Assembly (NCBI GenBank): GCA_011947345.1
Contig: JAAVTG010000193.1
Coordinates: 1 to 50,603 of the forward strand
From: Phytophthora quininea
Taxonomy: Eukaryota > Oomycota > Peronosporomycetes > Peronosporales > Peronosporaceae
Length of the DNA stretch: 50,603 nt
Reading direction: 5' to 3'
Under the pieces are notes generated by a model. It made no database searches. It saw nothing but the letters and a program-made list of their open reading frames with translations, and was not told where the DNA came from. The position numbers and the translations under genes were made by a program. Shown piece after piece: positions 32,568 to 42,864 of this stretch (the first letter of the stretch is position 1; each line of letters starts with the position of its first letter).

Positions 32568-32740
32568 TGCAATTTGCAAACTCACTGTGGCCACTTATTT
32601 GTTGTAACTCGTCGTCACAGTGAGCACGCCTCTAACGTACTTTTCCTAGAGCAAAAACAACTGTGATGACCAAACCCTACCGATGAGAATGCTCACAGTT
32701 CCTTTTCACAGTCTTGTTACCATAGCACAACCTCTCTAAT

Positions 32741-32930
32741 GACAATCGACGGCACACATCCGGGCCGCCATCCCGAACGAGAAAGCCAACTTCGATCTGC
32801 AGTTGTTTGTCCCGCATCATTACGCAATAGAGCAGCAGGAAATTGTGGTGAGGGCCAATAGAGACGTAATGATGCTCATCTCGAGGACGCGCACAAATTT
32901 CCCAGTGGCCGTCAGCGGTGCCAATCACTC
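32741..32930 (-). pseudogene. Fragment of a second Harbinger-like DDE transposase
   Basis: Minus-strand translation VIGTADGHWEICARPRDEHH, then YVSIGPHHNFLLLYCV, resembles the region around the first catalytic Asp of DDE_Tnp_4 proteins (VIG..DG). It lies just outside the 724-bp element and directly upstream of EEP copy 3. It is too short to be functional. Confidence 0.5.
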
Positions 32931-32965
32931 ACTGACCCGCTGTCTCCATAGCAAACTAACTGGCC

Positions 32966-34566
32966 ATGTTGCGGGCATTAGCCGAGACGACGTTTACCGT
33001 CCTGTGCTACAACGTGGCTGGGCTGCCGGCACTCCTGTCTAGCGGCGACCCGGCCTCCTACAGCGTGGAAATGGGCAAGCGCATCAGCGACTGGGATATC
33101 GTCAACATTCAAAAGAATTTCAACTACCACGCTTACATCTACTCGAAAAACACGCACGAGTATCGCACTCCGACCAGCGGTGGGGTGCCGTTCGGCAGTG
33201 GTCTCAATACGCTCTCACATTACCCGTTCAGCAACATCACCGACTTGGAGCGCACCAAGTGGAACGACTGCAGCACCTTCTCCTCGGCGGATTGTTTAAC
33301 CCCGAAAGGCTTCACCTTCGTGACGATTCAGCTCGCGGACGGCGTCTTGATCGACCTGTACAACCTGCACGCCGACGCGGGAACCACCGACGCAGATGAA
33401 GACGCGCGTGGCTCGAATCTGGCTCAGTTAGGCGACTTCATCGCAGCAAACTCGGCCGACAACGCCGTGATCGTCAAAGGCGACACCAACACGAGGTACA
33501 CCCGGTCGCTCGACACCATCGCCGAGTTCGTTGCCGATCAAAACCTGACGGACGGCTGGGTCGAGTACGTCCGGAAAGGCGTCCCACCTGAAAAGGGCGC
33601 GGATGCCATTGTCTGTGACGAGAAGACCATGTCGAACGACTGCGAGGTGGTCGACAAGATCATGTACCAAGGCAACAACTACATTACACTCAAGCTCGAC
33701 AAGTGGAATAATGAGAACGAAGCGTTCCTGGACGACAACGGCACGCAGTTGTCCGACCACCCGCCGATTTCGTCGACCTTTTCGTGGTCGCTCAACCCCG
33801 ACCTGCAACTCAGCATCGCCGTAGGGGACCACACGGAACGCACTTCACCGATGTGGCTTTGGCTGCTGCAGGTCAAACGGTGAGCTCGGTCACGATTCGA
33901 GCCGACCGCCGTATCGACGGCGTGCTGTTGGAGCTGTCCGATTGTAGTGTCTGCAGGTATGAAGACACGATGGGGGAGTCGGCGAAGCACCCTAAGTTGG
34001 CCGGTAGTCTATTAGATGCTAATCGACAAGTGAGCTAAATGAGCTTGTCTATCGTTTGGGGTTCCGTGCCCCGAGCACGGAGTTGGGTGGTTGACAGTCG
34101 TGTCAACACAAATGTCGTTATCTACTCGGAGGTCATCACGTATTGCGATACCGTGTCATCCTGGCTCGCGTTACGAATTGATGTGCACGAGACCATCCAG
34201 TCGCCACCACTGCGGCTGGCTGGGCATGGCTGGTAATCTACACTACACCGATCCGACAGAGACGACGCTGGTTCATGGAGGAACCGGCGGCTCACCGAAC
34301 ACGCTGTCGCTCAAGTCGGGGAGTACATCAACTCTATGGAGGCTCACTGGGGCAAGAAGAGCGGCCACACACGTCTGTTCTACCTCAAGTTCGGAACCAA
34401 CAAAGGGCGATCGGTTAAAGGCGGCACGCCGACCGACGAAGGAGCGACCAGTAACGCGCCGGACGGATTCCAGTTGAGCGGCTCCCACGGTCGCGATGGC
34501 GATGAAATCGACGCATTAGGCGCCATTTTCACGCAGATTTCAAGTAGATCTCAGACCCAACACTAG
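32966..34566 (+). pseudogene. EEP-jacalin gene copy 3, disrupted by a solo LTR and frame shifts
   Basis: ATG 32966 opens MLRALAETTFTVLCYNVAGLP. The EEP domain is complete in length (LHADAG, GDTNTRY, SDHPP), but the metal-binding Glu region reads NIQKNF instead of NVQEDF, replacing the catalytic Glu with Lys. A one-base loss in a G run near 33826 shifts the frame before the lectin domain. A 305-bp solo LTR interrupts it at LELSD/PTETT, and another G-run loss near 34317 shifts it again before MEAHWGKKSGH. It ends APDGFQLSGSHGRDGDEIDALGAIF at 34564-34566. Non-functional on three independent grounds. Confidence 0.85.
33943..34247. mobile_element. Solo LTR (305 bp) inserted in EEP copy 3
   Basis: Starts TGTAGTGT and ends ACACTACA (perfect 8-bp inverted ends, TG...CA), flanked by the 5-bp target duplication CCGAT (33938-33942 and 34248-34252). 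Removing it and one CCGAT rejoins the lectin-domain codons in the frame used by copies 1 and 2. TG/CA ends and a 5-bp duplication fit a Ty1/copia or Ty3 retrotransposon reduced by LTR-LTR recombination. Confidence 0.92.
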
Positions 34567-34690
34567 CAGTTCTAGATGGCATTTGTCGTACCGGTAGTAG
34601 TAAAGTTGAATTCCAAGTTGTTGATGAAGTCGTTTGCTATATTTGTCGTTTTTAAAAAGGTTTCATAGAGTCTTCAAGGAGATCTTGCTG

Positions 34691-36300
34691 ATGCTGCGAG
34701 TAAATGTTGGCGACGTGCTCGAGTTCGATGGACAACTTGCAAGGTCAAATGGAGTGGGAATTGTCAGCAGCCTCGTACCGGTACTGGCCGAGTAGTGATG
34801 GTGAGTCCCGTAGATCAAGGAGGCGACGGGAGATGCACCGTCCAGGTTTCACCACATGAACCACTTCAATTCCTCGATCTACAACGGAGTTTCTACAAGG
34901 TATTAACACCTTATTTTACTGGAAAAGAGATCACTTATTGCACTTGCTTTGACTTGTTAGGTCGTGTACGAGGCTGGCGAGTTGCGTTCTCTTTCATCCG
35001 AAATGGTGGGACTGGAAATTGAGCTCGAAACCTGGGATACTAAACGTGTCGAGTGCGGGAGAATCAAGCAAGTTGACTGCGACATCAATTGCGCCTTGGT
35101 CTGCTTTAGTACCGGTAGGAAGGAGTGGTTGGATCTCTCGTTCTTTCGGGTCAAAATCCCCGGACACCAAGTGAGTCCTCGCGATGCTGTAGCTACTGAA
35201 ACTATCAGTGAAGACGTCGTATCGATTCGCCACCGATCCATGCAGCTGTCGATGTCTGACAGCAAGGCGTCTTTAAGTGTCTTGCTTTTAAGTCTACCTC
35301 ACATCGGCCCCGACCAATTCGACTGGCAAACTGAAGTCACTCACGTGGAGCTCTGCGATCGAGACGGAAACTTCATCGAAGGCGCTACCGTCTGCTCCAA
35401 GACGCGCTCTCATCTCCAGCTCTACAACGAACAGCGAGGGTTTTCGAGATCACTTGCTCGGCGCAGCCCTTTAAGGCCGTGGTGCACGGTCTGCAGAGTC
35501 TCAAAGTGCTTCCGATGGGACAGACTATCGACGTTTATTCGCCTTTGGTCGGCAATTTCCGCAGCGGAGCCGTGCTCAGTGCAGCAGTCCCCAATCGATT
35601 GACGCCGATTCGCTTCACCACCACCAGAACTGTCGAGTGGGTCGACTTAAATTCGCAAACCTTTAAATTGGTGTTTATTCCGCTTGGTCGAGAAGTTAGT
35701 GGGTCTACTAGCCCCAAAGTGAACTCCCCTGCGTCTTCACCACGGACGACTATCATTGCCAGCAGTACTGAGCAAAAACCCTCCAGTGATTTCAACAATG
35801 CTAAGCCAGAGCCTGGTAGTGACGTGAACGGAAGCACAATTGCTGCCGTCGCTACCTTAAGTCAGTCTGTAGCTGCGATCTCTCTTGAGCAAGGACTACT
35901 GCGAATTCCAAGCCGTCTGGTACCCATCGAAGTTATCGACAGCCCACCACAGAAAGCACCCTCGGCCAAGCGTATGCCTGGCCTCCAGCGTCGAACCAGC
36001 CAGTCCTCAGACACCCTCGACGCAAACACTCAGTCGGTACCGGAGCCATCTCCATCGAAGCGGGTAGTCGAAACTCCATCCAACGGTGCTGCGCCTACGG
36101 TTCTGTCAAATACTGCACTTCCACCCGTGCAGACAACTGGTAGCAGCAATCCTAATTCCCCTACCAAGTCTCAACTCCCCGTCGGCCCAGTGCAAGCCCC
36201 TCGCGAATCAAACCTCAGTGGATTGGCTTCTGATCACTCGACCGCCTCTGCCTACGTATCCGAGTCGAAACCTCACTCCAGCCCCACCAAGAAAAAGTAG
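34691..36300 (+). CDS. Unrecognised protein with a basic Ser/Pro-rich tail; one intron, two frame breaks
   Basis: Likely start ATG 34691 (MLRVNVGDVLEFDGQLA). The frame shifts by one base before VVMVSPVDQGGDGRCTVQV (about 34760-34790). Intron 34900-34960 (61 bp, GTATTA...GTTAG) joins QRSFYK to VVYEAGELRSL. A beta-rich middle follows (GLEIELETWDTKRVECGRI, DINCALVCF). A T-run loss near 35445 shifts the frame before FEITCSAQPFKAVVHG. The C-terminal 200 residues are low-complexity Ser/Thr/Pro (SSPTKKK end, stop 36298-36300). No signal peptide or catalytic motif is seen. Repeated short segments of the type V.LC...G suggest tandem small beta domains, but I cannot name the family. Confidence 0.55.
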
Positions 36301-36329
36301 TTTTAGCTCAAACTGCTTCGTAAATTTGT

Positions 36330-38470
36330 TAAATTGATCGGACACGACAATACTCCTGCTTGCTTCCTTTGGCGTCTCACAGCCAGCCCAAACGCTGCAT
36401 TTCATGCAATTCCTTGTGTCGTCAACTCGGGCGGCGATTTTGGTCGCGATGCGCTCGGAAAGAAATTCGATCTTAAACTCGGCGCTGTAGTTCGTTGCCG
36501 TGGGCACCGTGGCCAGGATTCGGTCGGTCACTGGATTCACCTCGATCGCCTAGTGGGCCAGTTTGAAGACATCAAACTGGCGAATGGCGATCGCCAAATT
36601 CCCCGCCACTTGCTCTTGGTCTTCAAAAGTCGCTTGCGGGATACCGCCGTACTCGGAAAGCCGTTCCTTCAAAACACTGTCGGACAATTTGTCCTCACGA
36701 AGCGTGTCACTCGCTCGTAGGTCATCAAGAGACCACGAGGAGACAGGGTATTATCCGACTAACTCTTCCAGTCATATACAAGAAACCAAATGTGCCACAC
36801 GACTCGAAAAGAACTGAGAAGCCACTCCACTGACGAAACTCGGACTCACTCTCGATGATCAACCGGACGACCCGCGGTTGACACAAAATCTCATTAACTT
36901 CTTCGCTTGAGAGCGTGAAAAACAATTTGGCGTTGGGGCAATGCTTAAAGTAAACGTCGCCAAAAACGTCGAGTCTGGTAGTAGCGCGTTCATCTACGCG
37001 CAGTACACACTGAAAAACCGCATGCCGATCCCTTCATTCCCCGTCACCAAAGCGGTTATGATCCAATTTCGTTGATAGTGTTCTTTCGCGAGCTCCATGA
37101 GTTGGTTGTAGATGACGACGTGGCACGGACGCTTCACAATGCTGGCGAGATTCGGACTGCAACTCATAGGAAGTCTACCAGCTTGAAAGTAGTTCACAGG
37201 AACAAATTCGTCTCCCACTTGTAGTTGTGTTTGCTTCATCTCATCCGGGAACCAATCGACTATTGGAATAAATTCTTGCTTGGACGTGTTGGCACGCACG
37301 ACTAACACGTGAATGCACAAGTCATCTTGAGGAGCACCATTGAAAACCTCGGCAATATTCCTCATTGAGTGAAGAGAATCATCATCTCGAATCCTTGAGC
37401 TAGTGGCCACTCGTCAGTCCTGAGCCTTTTCACGACTGAAGAATTCGGGAAATCCAAGCTTCTTGCAGCTTTGCGAGGTGTAGTAGCAACCCAGCTGCAC
37501 TCCCTGGCCCTCCCCGGTCTTTTTGGTTGCCCTTTGTAAATCCTCGACGTTGTCATCGCCACCAACAAATATCGAGAACGGACGGGTCCGATCCCCACAA
37601 TAAGACACCACAGCTTGGACCTTTCGGCTTCAGTATTCATCTTCTTCGAGTCTACATAAATGTTGTCCTCACTTCGAAACAAACGCTTCCATCGGTTTTC
37701 TTGGACAACCACCAGCACATGAACTTGGCAACCCTCGATGGACTCGAAAATTCCCAGCAGTTTCCTCATCGGGTCCAAAAATTGAGGACTAGTACCATCA
37801 ACATCGTTCTTGCAGTCGGCAATCTCAAACTTCTCCGCTTCCGGTGCATCGGAGGCGAGCCACTTGCTGTCTTTTGTTTTGGCGGCAAACAGTTTTGCTG
37901 GAGGTGCCCCACCTCAGCAAGGGCAGAGCCCCCGTTCTGCTTGATTGCTCTCCGCAGATCCTTGACATCGGCGCTCTTCTTGACCGGAACCGAGAAAGCA
38001 CCAAATCCCGCCCCGACCAGAAGACAAGCTAGCTTTAGCTTCTCCTTCGGCTGTACCAAGGCTTGGCCCCGAGCTCTGGTTGGGAACCTAAATGCCGGAT
38101 CTCCACAAGAACGTGGATTTGACGTTCTCCAAGCGACTTGAACACTTTAGCGATTACTTTATTTTTTTTTTTGGGGGCTAACTCCTCGGCCCGCAGCCCT
38201 GGAATCGACGATAACTCTGTCGTGGCGAGGGTCTTCGCTTGAGGCGCAGAAGCGGACAACCAGTCTCCATTCTCCGGCTTGGCAGCGTACAGACGCCACT
38301 GGGTAACATGGACGCCGCTGAAACACGGGAATCCCTGCTTGAAGGTCTCATCCTGAAGGTTATACACTTGCAGGTCGGGGTCGATACACACAACTCCTCG
38401 AGCCAAATCGTACGCCTGTAGAGCTTCATTATCTTTGCCTTCTTTCTCGATGAGTCTGGCGCTAGTATTT
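36330..38470 (-). pseudogene. Decayed Crinkler (CRN)-like effector locus with three N-terminal modules in tandem
   Basis: CRN proteins are host-targeted oomycete effectors with a ubiquitin-like N-terminal module ending in an HVLV motif. Three such ends occur in order: QIHVLVEI (about 38118), QVHVLVVV (about 37721) and CIHVLVV (about 37311), spaced about 400 bp apart. Modules two and three also show the opening pattern, LACLLVGAGFGAFSV (about 38000-38050) and PFSIFVGGDDNVEDLQ (about 37540-37590). Downstream is a degenerate P-loop, TGNEGIGMR (37018-37044), where the NTPase part of many CRNs has GxxGxGKS, then a decayed C-terminal region to about 36330. At least four frame changes and stops separate the pieces. 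It could be one multi-module gene or three collapsed copies. No intact signal peptide was found. Confidence 0.62.
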
Positions 38471-38765
38471 TAGGCTGCCAACTTACGTCAACCTTACACC
38501 ATTTATTAAAATGTCCTCGCGGTGATAAAGCGACTAATCTCGATGATCGTTCCTCATGACCAGCTGCAGCTTTGCTCGTAAGCTTGACCAATGAGACTGT
38601 CAACGGAAGGGCTCTTGTTGCTGATCAGGCAGCTGTGGCAGCGGAAGCAGCTCCTTAGTCTTGTCATTGTTCATTGTTGGTGTTCGACGGTGCTGCCTTG
38701 CCCGCTGGAACTGCAGCGTTCGTCGCCATTCCCCAATTCGGACCGCAATCGAGACTTTAATACCC

Positions 38766-39706
38766 ATGAAAGTCTTCTCGCTCACCACCGTCGTCGGCTT
38801 CGCGGCGTTGACCGCTAGCGTGCAGGGTCACGGCTACATCTCCAAGCCCAAGGCCACGTACAAGCCCAACACCATCTACACGACGTACAACGCGCTCACG
38901 AGCGCCAAGATCAACAAGGGATTCGACGGCGGCCACTACAACTGGAGCCCGACGCAGAACACGCAGGCGTTCACCGACCATTGGAACGCCACGGGCTACA
39001 AGTCACTTCGCGATATGGTCGACCCCATTGCCAAGGACTACGGCTTCTCGCTCGAGACGGCGGACCCCGTGGACGTGTCGAGCTACTCCGACATGACGTG
39101 GCAGAACGACGAGTACAAGAAGGCTTCATCGCGTCCCACGAAGGCCCGTGCGAGGCCTGGATCGACGACACGATGGTCTTCCACCACGACAACTGCGCCA
39201 AGCAGTTCACGTCGTACCCGGCCAAGATCCCGACGGACTACTCGTCGTGCAAGGGCAAGTGTCTCTTTGTCTTCTACTGGCTGGCGCTGCACAGCCCAGA
39301 CTGGCAGATCTACAAGCAGTGTGTGCCGATCACGAACGGCGGGTCGAGCACCCCGTCGACCGAGAAGTCCAGCACCGCAGGTTCGTCGGCGCAGCAAACG
39401 CCGTCCACACAGACCCAGTCCTCCAGCGCCGGAGACAGCGCTTCAACCAACGGCGAGGCATCCGCCCCGGCCTCCACACCGGCGTCTGAGACCACCCCGG
39501 CAACGCCATCGACCGAAACAACCCCATCGGCCGAAAGTTCCTCGTCGAGTGAGACCACCCCGGAGACTACCGCAACGACCCCATCTACGGAGACTGAGAC
39601 TCCGGCGCCGGAGACCAACACCGAGACGGAGACTGAGGCCCCGGCAGCCGCGACGACTGCACCTGAGACTTCCGACGCTGGCAAGTGTGTTCGTCGTCGT
39701 CACTAA
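38766..39706 (+). CDS. Secreted AA17-like lytic polysaccharide monooxygenase (copy 1), one frame break
   Basis: Copper oxygenase of the oomycete AA17 type; known members act oxidatively on pectin. ATG 38766 gives a signal peptide (MKVFSLTTVVGFAALTASVQG), then the mature N-terminal His in HGYISKPKA, the first ligand of the histidine brace. A second candidate ligand is the His of SHEGPCEAW, conserved in all three copies. Cys pairs occur in GPCEAW...NCA and SSCKGKC, with FVFYW near the expected axial aromatic. A tail of about 125 residues rich in Ser/Thr/Glu/Pro ends CVRRRH (stop 39704-39706). The frame slips at YK(E)GF, about 39117, where one G is missing compared with copy 2. The longer upstream open frame is not used because it buries the signal peptide. 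The start has a strong neighbour in copy 2, 390 bp away. Confidence 0.78.
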
Positions 39707-40092
39707 GTGGTACAGGACTCGATGTGTGAGTGTAGATGTTCGTACTACATAGTATAACAGCCAAACACGTTGGTTTGGCCGCGTTTGCTCTGTAAAATCG
39801 AGTCGAGTATTTTGCTGTTCGGCAGATCCCCATCTGGTGGGGCGGCGGTGGGATCTGCAAGACGCTTTTCTTGACTTGCAGCTTCACATTGTGGATACCG
39901 CACCATCACATGAGGGTCCTCTGCTTCTACATTATTGTCGTTGGTGCCAGCACACATCGCGCGAAGTTGTCTTTGGCATAAGCGCGCCGCGATTGCGGAC
40001 GAACCGCTTTTGCTGTTAACCCGCTGCGATCACGGATTTGCTCGCCACTTCTTAATCTGCAAGCTTACACCAATATAACGCGATTGACGAAC
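39707..40092. other. Intergenic between LPMO copies 1 and 2
   Basis: No supported coding sequence. It presumably holds the terminator of copy 1 and the promoter of copy 2; no clear initiator motif was recognised. Confidence 0.4.
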
Positions 40093-40860
40093 ATGATGAT
40101 CGTCTCCCCATCGACCGTTATCACGCTGGCTACGTTGGTGGCCTCGGTGCAGGGCCACGGCTACATCTCCAAACCGAAGGCGTCGTACAAGCCCAACACG
40201 GTCTACACGACGTACAACGGTCTGACGAGCGCTAGTATCAACAAAGGTTTCGACGGTGGCCACTACAACTGGAGCCCCGAGCAGAACGTGCAGGCGTTCA
40301 CGGAACACTGGAAGGCCACGGGCTACACGTCGCTGCGTGCCATGCTTGACCCGATCTCTCCTGGCTACGGATACTCCCTGGACACGGCAGCCCCGGTCGA
40401 CGTGTCCAGTGAGACCGAGATGTGGTGGCAGAACGACGAGTACAAGGAAGGCTTCCTCAACTCGCACCACGTACGTAGAGCAACGTCCCCATATAGCTGC
40501 GTTATCGTCTCTAACCATGTTGTTCTGCAGGGTCCATGCGAAGGTTGGATCGGTGAGACCATGGTGTTCCATTACGACGACTGCGTCGCCGAGTTCCCGT
40601 CCTACCCGGCGAAAATCCCCACGGACTACTCGTCGTGCAAGGGCGAGTGCTTGTTCGTGTTCTACTGGCTGGCGCTGCACCAGCCCGAGTGGCAGATCTA
40701 CAAGCAGTGTGTGCCGATCAAGAACGGAGGCTCAGGAGAAGTCGCGGGCGAGGCGTTGACGTTTGGCCAGCTCGCCGGGGAAGCGTCGTCGACGACCACA
40801 CGACCCAGCGCAAGCGCCGCATGCGTAGCTAAACCCTCGCAGAGAGGTCTCTTCCAGTAA
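40093..40860 (+). CDS. Secreted AA17-like lytic polysaccharide monooxygenase (copy 2), with a 60-bp intron
   Basis: ATG 40093 gives MMIVSPSTVITLATLVASVQG, then mature HGYISKPKASYKP. It is very similar to copy 1 across the catalytic domain (NWSPEQNVQAFTEHW, WWQNDEYKEGF, YPAKIPTDYSSCKGEC, FVFYWLALHQPEWQIYKQC). Intron 40471-40530 (GTACGT...CTGCAG, with CTAAC 15-20 bases before the acceptor) lies exactly between NSHH and GPCEGW, the site that is uninterrupted in copies 1 and 3. It is divisible by three and has no stop, so retention also leaves the frame open. The C-terminal tail is short (about 45 residues), unlike copy 1. No frame break. Substrate preference is inferred from the family. Confidence 0.82.
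   Translation: MMIVSPSTVITLATLVASVQGHGYISKPKASYKPNTVYTTYNGLTSASINKGFDGGHYNWSPEQNVQAFTEHWKATGYTSLRAMLDPISPGYGYSLDTAAPVDVSSETEMWWQNDEYKEGFLNSHHVRRATSPYSCVIVSNHVVLQGPCEGWIGETMVFHYDDCVAEFPSYPAKIPTDYSSCKGECLFVFYWLALHQPEWQIYKQCVPIKNGGSGEVAGEALTFGQLAGEASSTTTRPSASAACVAKPSQRGLFQ
40471..40530 (+). other. Intron of LPMO copy 2 (60 bp, stop-free, 3n)
   Basis: GTACGT donor, CTAAC branch-like site at 40511-40515, TTCTGCAG acceptor. Its removal gives NSHH-GPCEGW, matching DSHHGPCEAW of copy 3. Confidence 0.85.
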
Positions 40861-41631
40861 AAGCGTGTAGTGGCCATGTGTAGTGATGTCGCGAGATGAA
40901 GAACATGAGAAGAGTTTGAATGTCTACCCCTGGATTGCACCAGCATGTCGATCTCGATGGATTTTGCTCACTCTTCCAAAGCCACTTGATACTACAGGGG
41001 GTTTGATGCCGCTCGCGGACTTGTATCTCTTCGCCGGAGCGTTTGCGGTGGGGCGCTACCTGCTCGCTCGAGATGGTACTAGCACCGCCAACCAAGACGA
41101 CGACGTGAACGAAGAAAACCTGATTCTGCTGTTCTTCGTGCTCGCCACCGCCGACGCCGGGAGACGTTAACTACAGCGACCAAGCCAAGCCGCCGTCGGT
41201 CGGTCCAGGACATTGGTGGAATATCTAAGCGATAAAGCTATTGGTTTCTTGGCGACCCTGTTCGACTACATTTAACGGCAACGATCAGTTGTGGAATGCA
41301 GAATGTTTCCACCGCAGGTTGCTAGCAAGCGTCTACCACAGCGCCAAATTCGGATCGTTACTTGAAAACACATTGGAAGGAGTCGGCGCGTGCCAGCTCT
41401 GGCCATCTTGGATCTCAACGGGAAGAACGATGCCGTTGAGGACTCTGCCGTCGTGCAGTTAGCCGGACTTCGCGGATTATACTGCACATTGGCGCATGGT
41501 ATTTCCTCAAATCGGCCGTCTTCCGTTCAGAATGGAGACGCTGTTATCGTCAGAAGGAAAAGGCATTGCCACTACTTCCGGGGCTCATCGAAATTCACGT
41601 AAGTAGTGCACTCGATTTGAAGATCTACGCG

Positions 41632-41892
41632 TTACCTTCGACAAGCGTTCAACCACAGCATACAGAACGAGACCTCCTCCCCCACAATAGTTTCGTCCTC
41701 ACCATTCACGTTGTTCACGACTCGTGAACAACGCAAACAAGCATTTCGTCTCGCCAAGATGTAGTCGCTGTAGGTTTTTGCTGTTTGCTTGTTGATCTTT
41801 TCGAGGGGCATCTGTTTTTCAGCGTCGAGAGTTAAGGGATACCCACCGTACCGTGCTGCCAACTCCACTCGGGACTTCGTGGACTGCGTCAC
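41632..41892 (-). CDS. Hypothetical fragment
   Basis: Minus-strand open frame with KINKQTAKTYSDYILARRN, then CLRCSRVVN and GEEVSFCMLWLNACRR. At its 3' end a GTAACG donor-like site at about 41633 could continue into another exon, which I could not define. No ATG begins this frame (GTG only). The family is unknown; it could be a remnant exon. Confidence 0.25.
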   Translation of the reverse strand: MTQSTKSRVELAARYGGYPLTLDAEKQMPLEKINKQTAKTYSDYILARRNACLRCSRVVNNVNGEDETIVGEEVSFCMLWLNACRR

Positions 41893-42010
41893 GGCGGTTA
41901 TCGCTGCTCTTCATGTGGCAATGGCAGCGGCAAGTCCATCTGCCGCTGTCGTTTATCGTTCGCTCGAACGGCACGAGGTGCAGAGGTGCAGGACCGTCGG
42001 CTTTGGTCTC

Positions 42011-42030
42011 TCATTCCGCCATTCACCTCT
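42011..42030 (+). promoter_or_regulatory. Oomycete-type initiator/FPR-like core promoter of LPMO copy 3
   Basis: TCATTCCGCCATTCACCTCT, 35-50 bp upstream of ATG 42063, fits the known oomycete initiator (YCAYTYY) followed by a flanking CATTC/ACC element. The motif match is by eye. Confidence 0.5.
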
Positions 42031-42062
42031 TCGGCCCCAAGTCAACCTCAAATTCCCCAACC

Positions 42063-42864
42063 ATGAAGCTTCTGGTCGCCACCACCGCTCACCTACTTGG
42101 TCAATGAGGTCCATGCCCACGGCTACCTCTCGCAACCGGCCGCGTATTTCCCCAACGGCATCAACACCAAGTACAACGCCCTCCTGACAGCTAGCTGCGA
42201 CCCCGCCTTCAGCGGACTCAAGTGGGATGACAGTCCCGAGAAGAACACGGCCACGTTTACGAGCTCTTTCCCCAACTCCAAGTACAAGACGTTGCGTGCT
42301 CTCATGGACACCGCCGCCCCGGACTGCGGCAACACCGTGCTGACCGGCACCGCCGTGGACGTGAGCTCCCTCAGCTCCATGAAGTGGCAGAATGACCAGG
42401 AGCAAATGGGCTTCATCGACTCGCACCACGGGCCCTGCGAGGCCTGGATCGACGACACGCGTGTGTTCCGCTCCGACGACTGCCGCGCCGACTACACCGC
42501 GTACCCGGCCGAGATCCCCATCGACTATTCGTCGTGCAAGGGCGACTGCACCTTCACCTTCTACTGGATGGCGTTGCACCAGCCCAACTGGCAGGTCTAC
42601 AAGCAGTGCGCCCCCATTGTGAACGGAAGAGGCGGCGGCCAGTCGACGCAAACAACGGCGCCCACGACGGCACCCGCGACGGACGCGCCGGCGAGCGACT
42701 ACAGTTCACCACCAACCACTACTGCCCCGACGACGTGGACCACTGCGCCGACCGCGACGACTGCTGCCCCAACGACCGCGCCCTCCACACAGAGTCCGGA
42801 ATCGGCCCGTTGCAACGCCCGTCGCCGCCGTCGCATGACTAGCAACTTGCGGTCCGAGAACTAG
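42063..42864 (+). CDS. Secreted AA17-like lytic polysaccharide monooxygenase (copy 3), divergent
   Basis: The mature part begins at His of HGYLSQPAAYFPNG and keeps NDQEQMGF, SHHGPCEAWIDDTRVF, YPAEIPIDYSSCKGDC, FTFYWMALHQPNWQVYKQC, then a Thr/Pro/Ala-rich tail ending at 42862-42864. The likely start ATG 42063 (MKLLVATTA) is out of frame with the mature region: two bases lost or one gained around 42085-42090, inside the signal peptide. Reading as is from ATG 42063 stops after 14 codons. The region GGHYNWSP of copies 1 and 2 is replaced by SGLKWDDSP, so that His is not a universal copper ligand. Identity to copies 1 and 2 is moderate, suggesting an older duplication. Confidence 0.75.

Larger units (their letters stand above)
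32014..32737. mobile_element. PIF/Harbinger-type deletion derivative (724 bp)
   Basis: Terminal inverted repeats AGAGAGGTTGTGC (32014-32026) and GCACAACCTCTCT (32725-32737) are flanked by AAT on both sides (32011-32013, 32738-32740). Similarity of the ends continues imperfectly for about 40 bp (GTGAAAA, CAGTGAG/CTGTGAG). Inside are the starts of two genes pointing at each other: a transposase on plus (about 32130-32357) and a Myb/SANT protein on minus (about 32567-32360). PIF/Harbinger elements characteristically carry this gene pair with 3-bp target duplications. The AAT register is less typical than TAA/TTA; a TAA register is also possible. The left AAT overlaps the TTAA of the giant element. 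Confidence 0.65.
40861..42062. other. Intergenic, LPMO copy 2 to copy 3
   Basis: 1.2 kb without a recognised gene. One plus frame (40883-41170) and one minus frame (41632-41892) are open; only the latter looks faintly protein-like. Oomycete-type core promoter sequence lies at its right end (42011-42030). Confidence 0.4.

Noticed and set aside
40883..41170. Plus-strand frame of 95 codons after LPMO copy 2
   Set aside because: The frame is short, with no recognisable motif, no promoter signal and a composition like the surrounding non-coding sequence.
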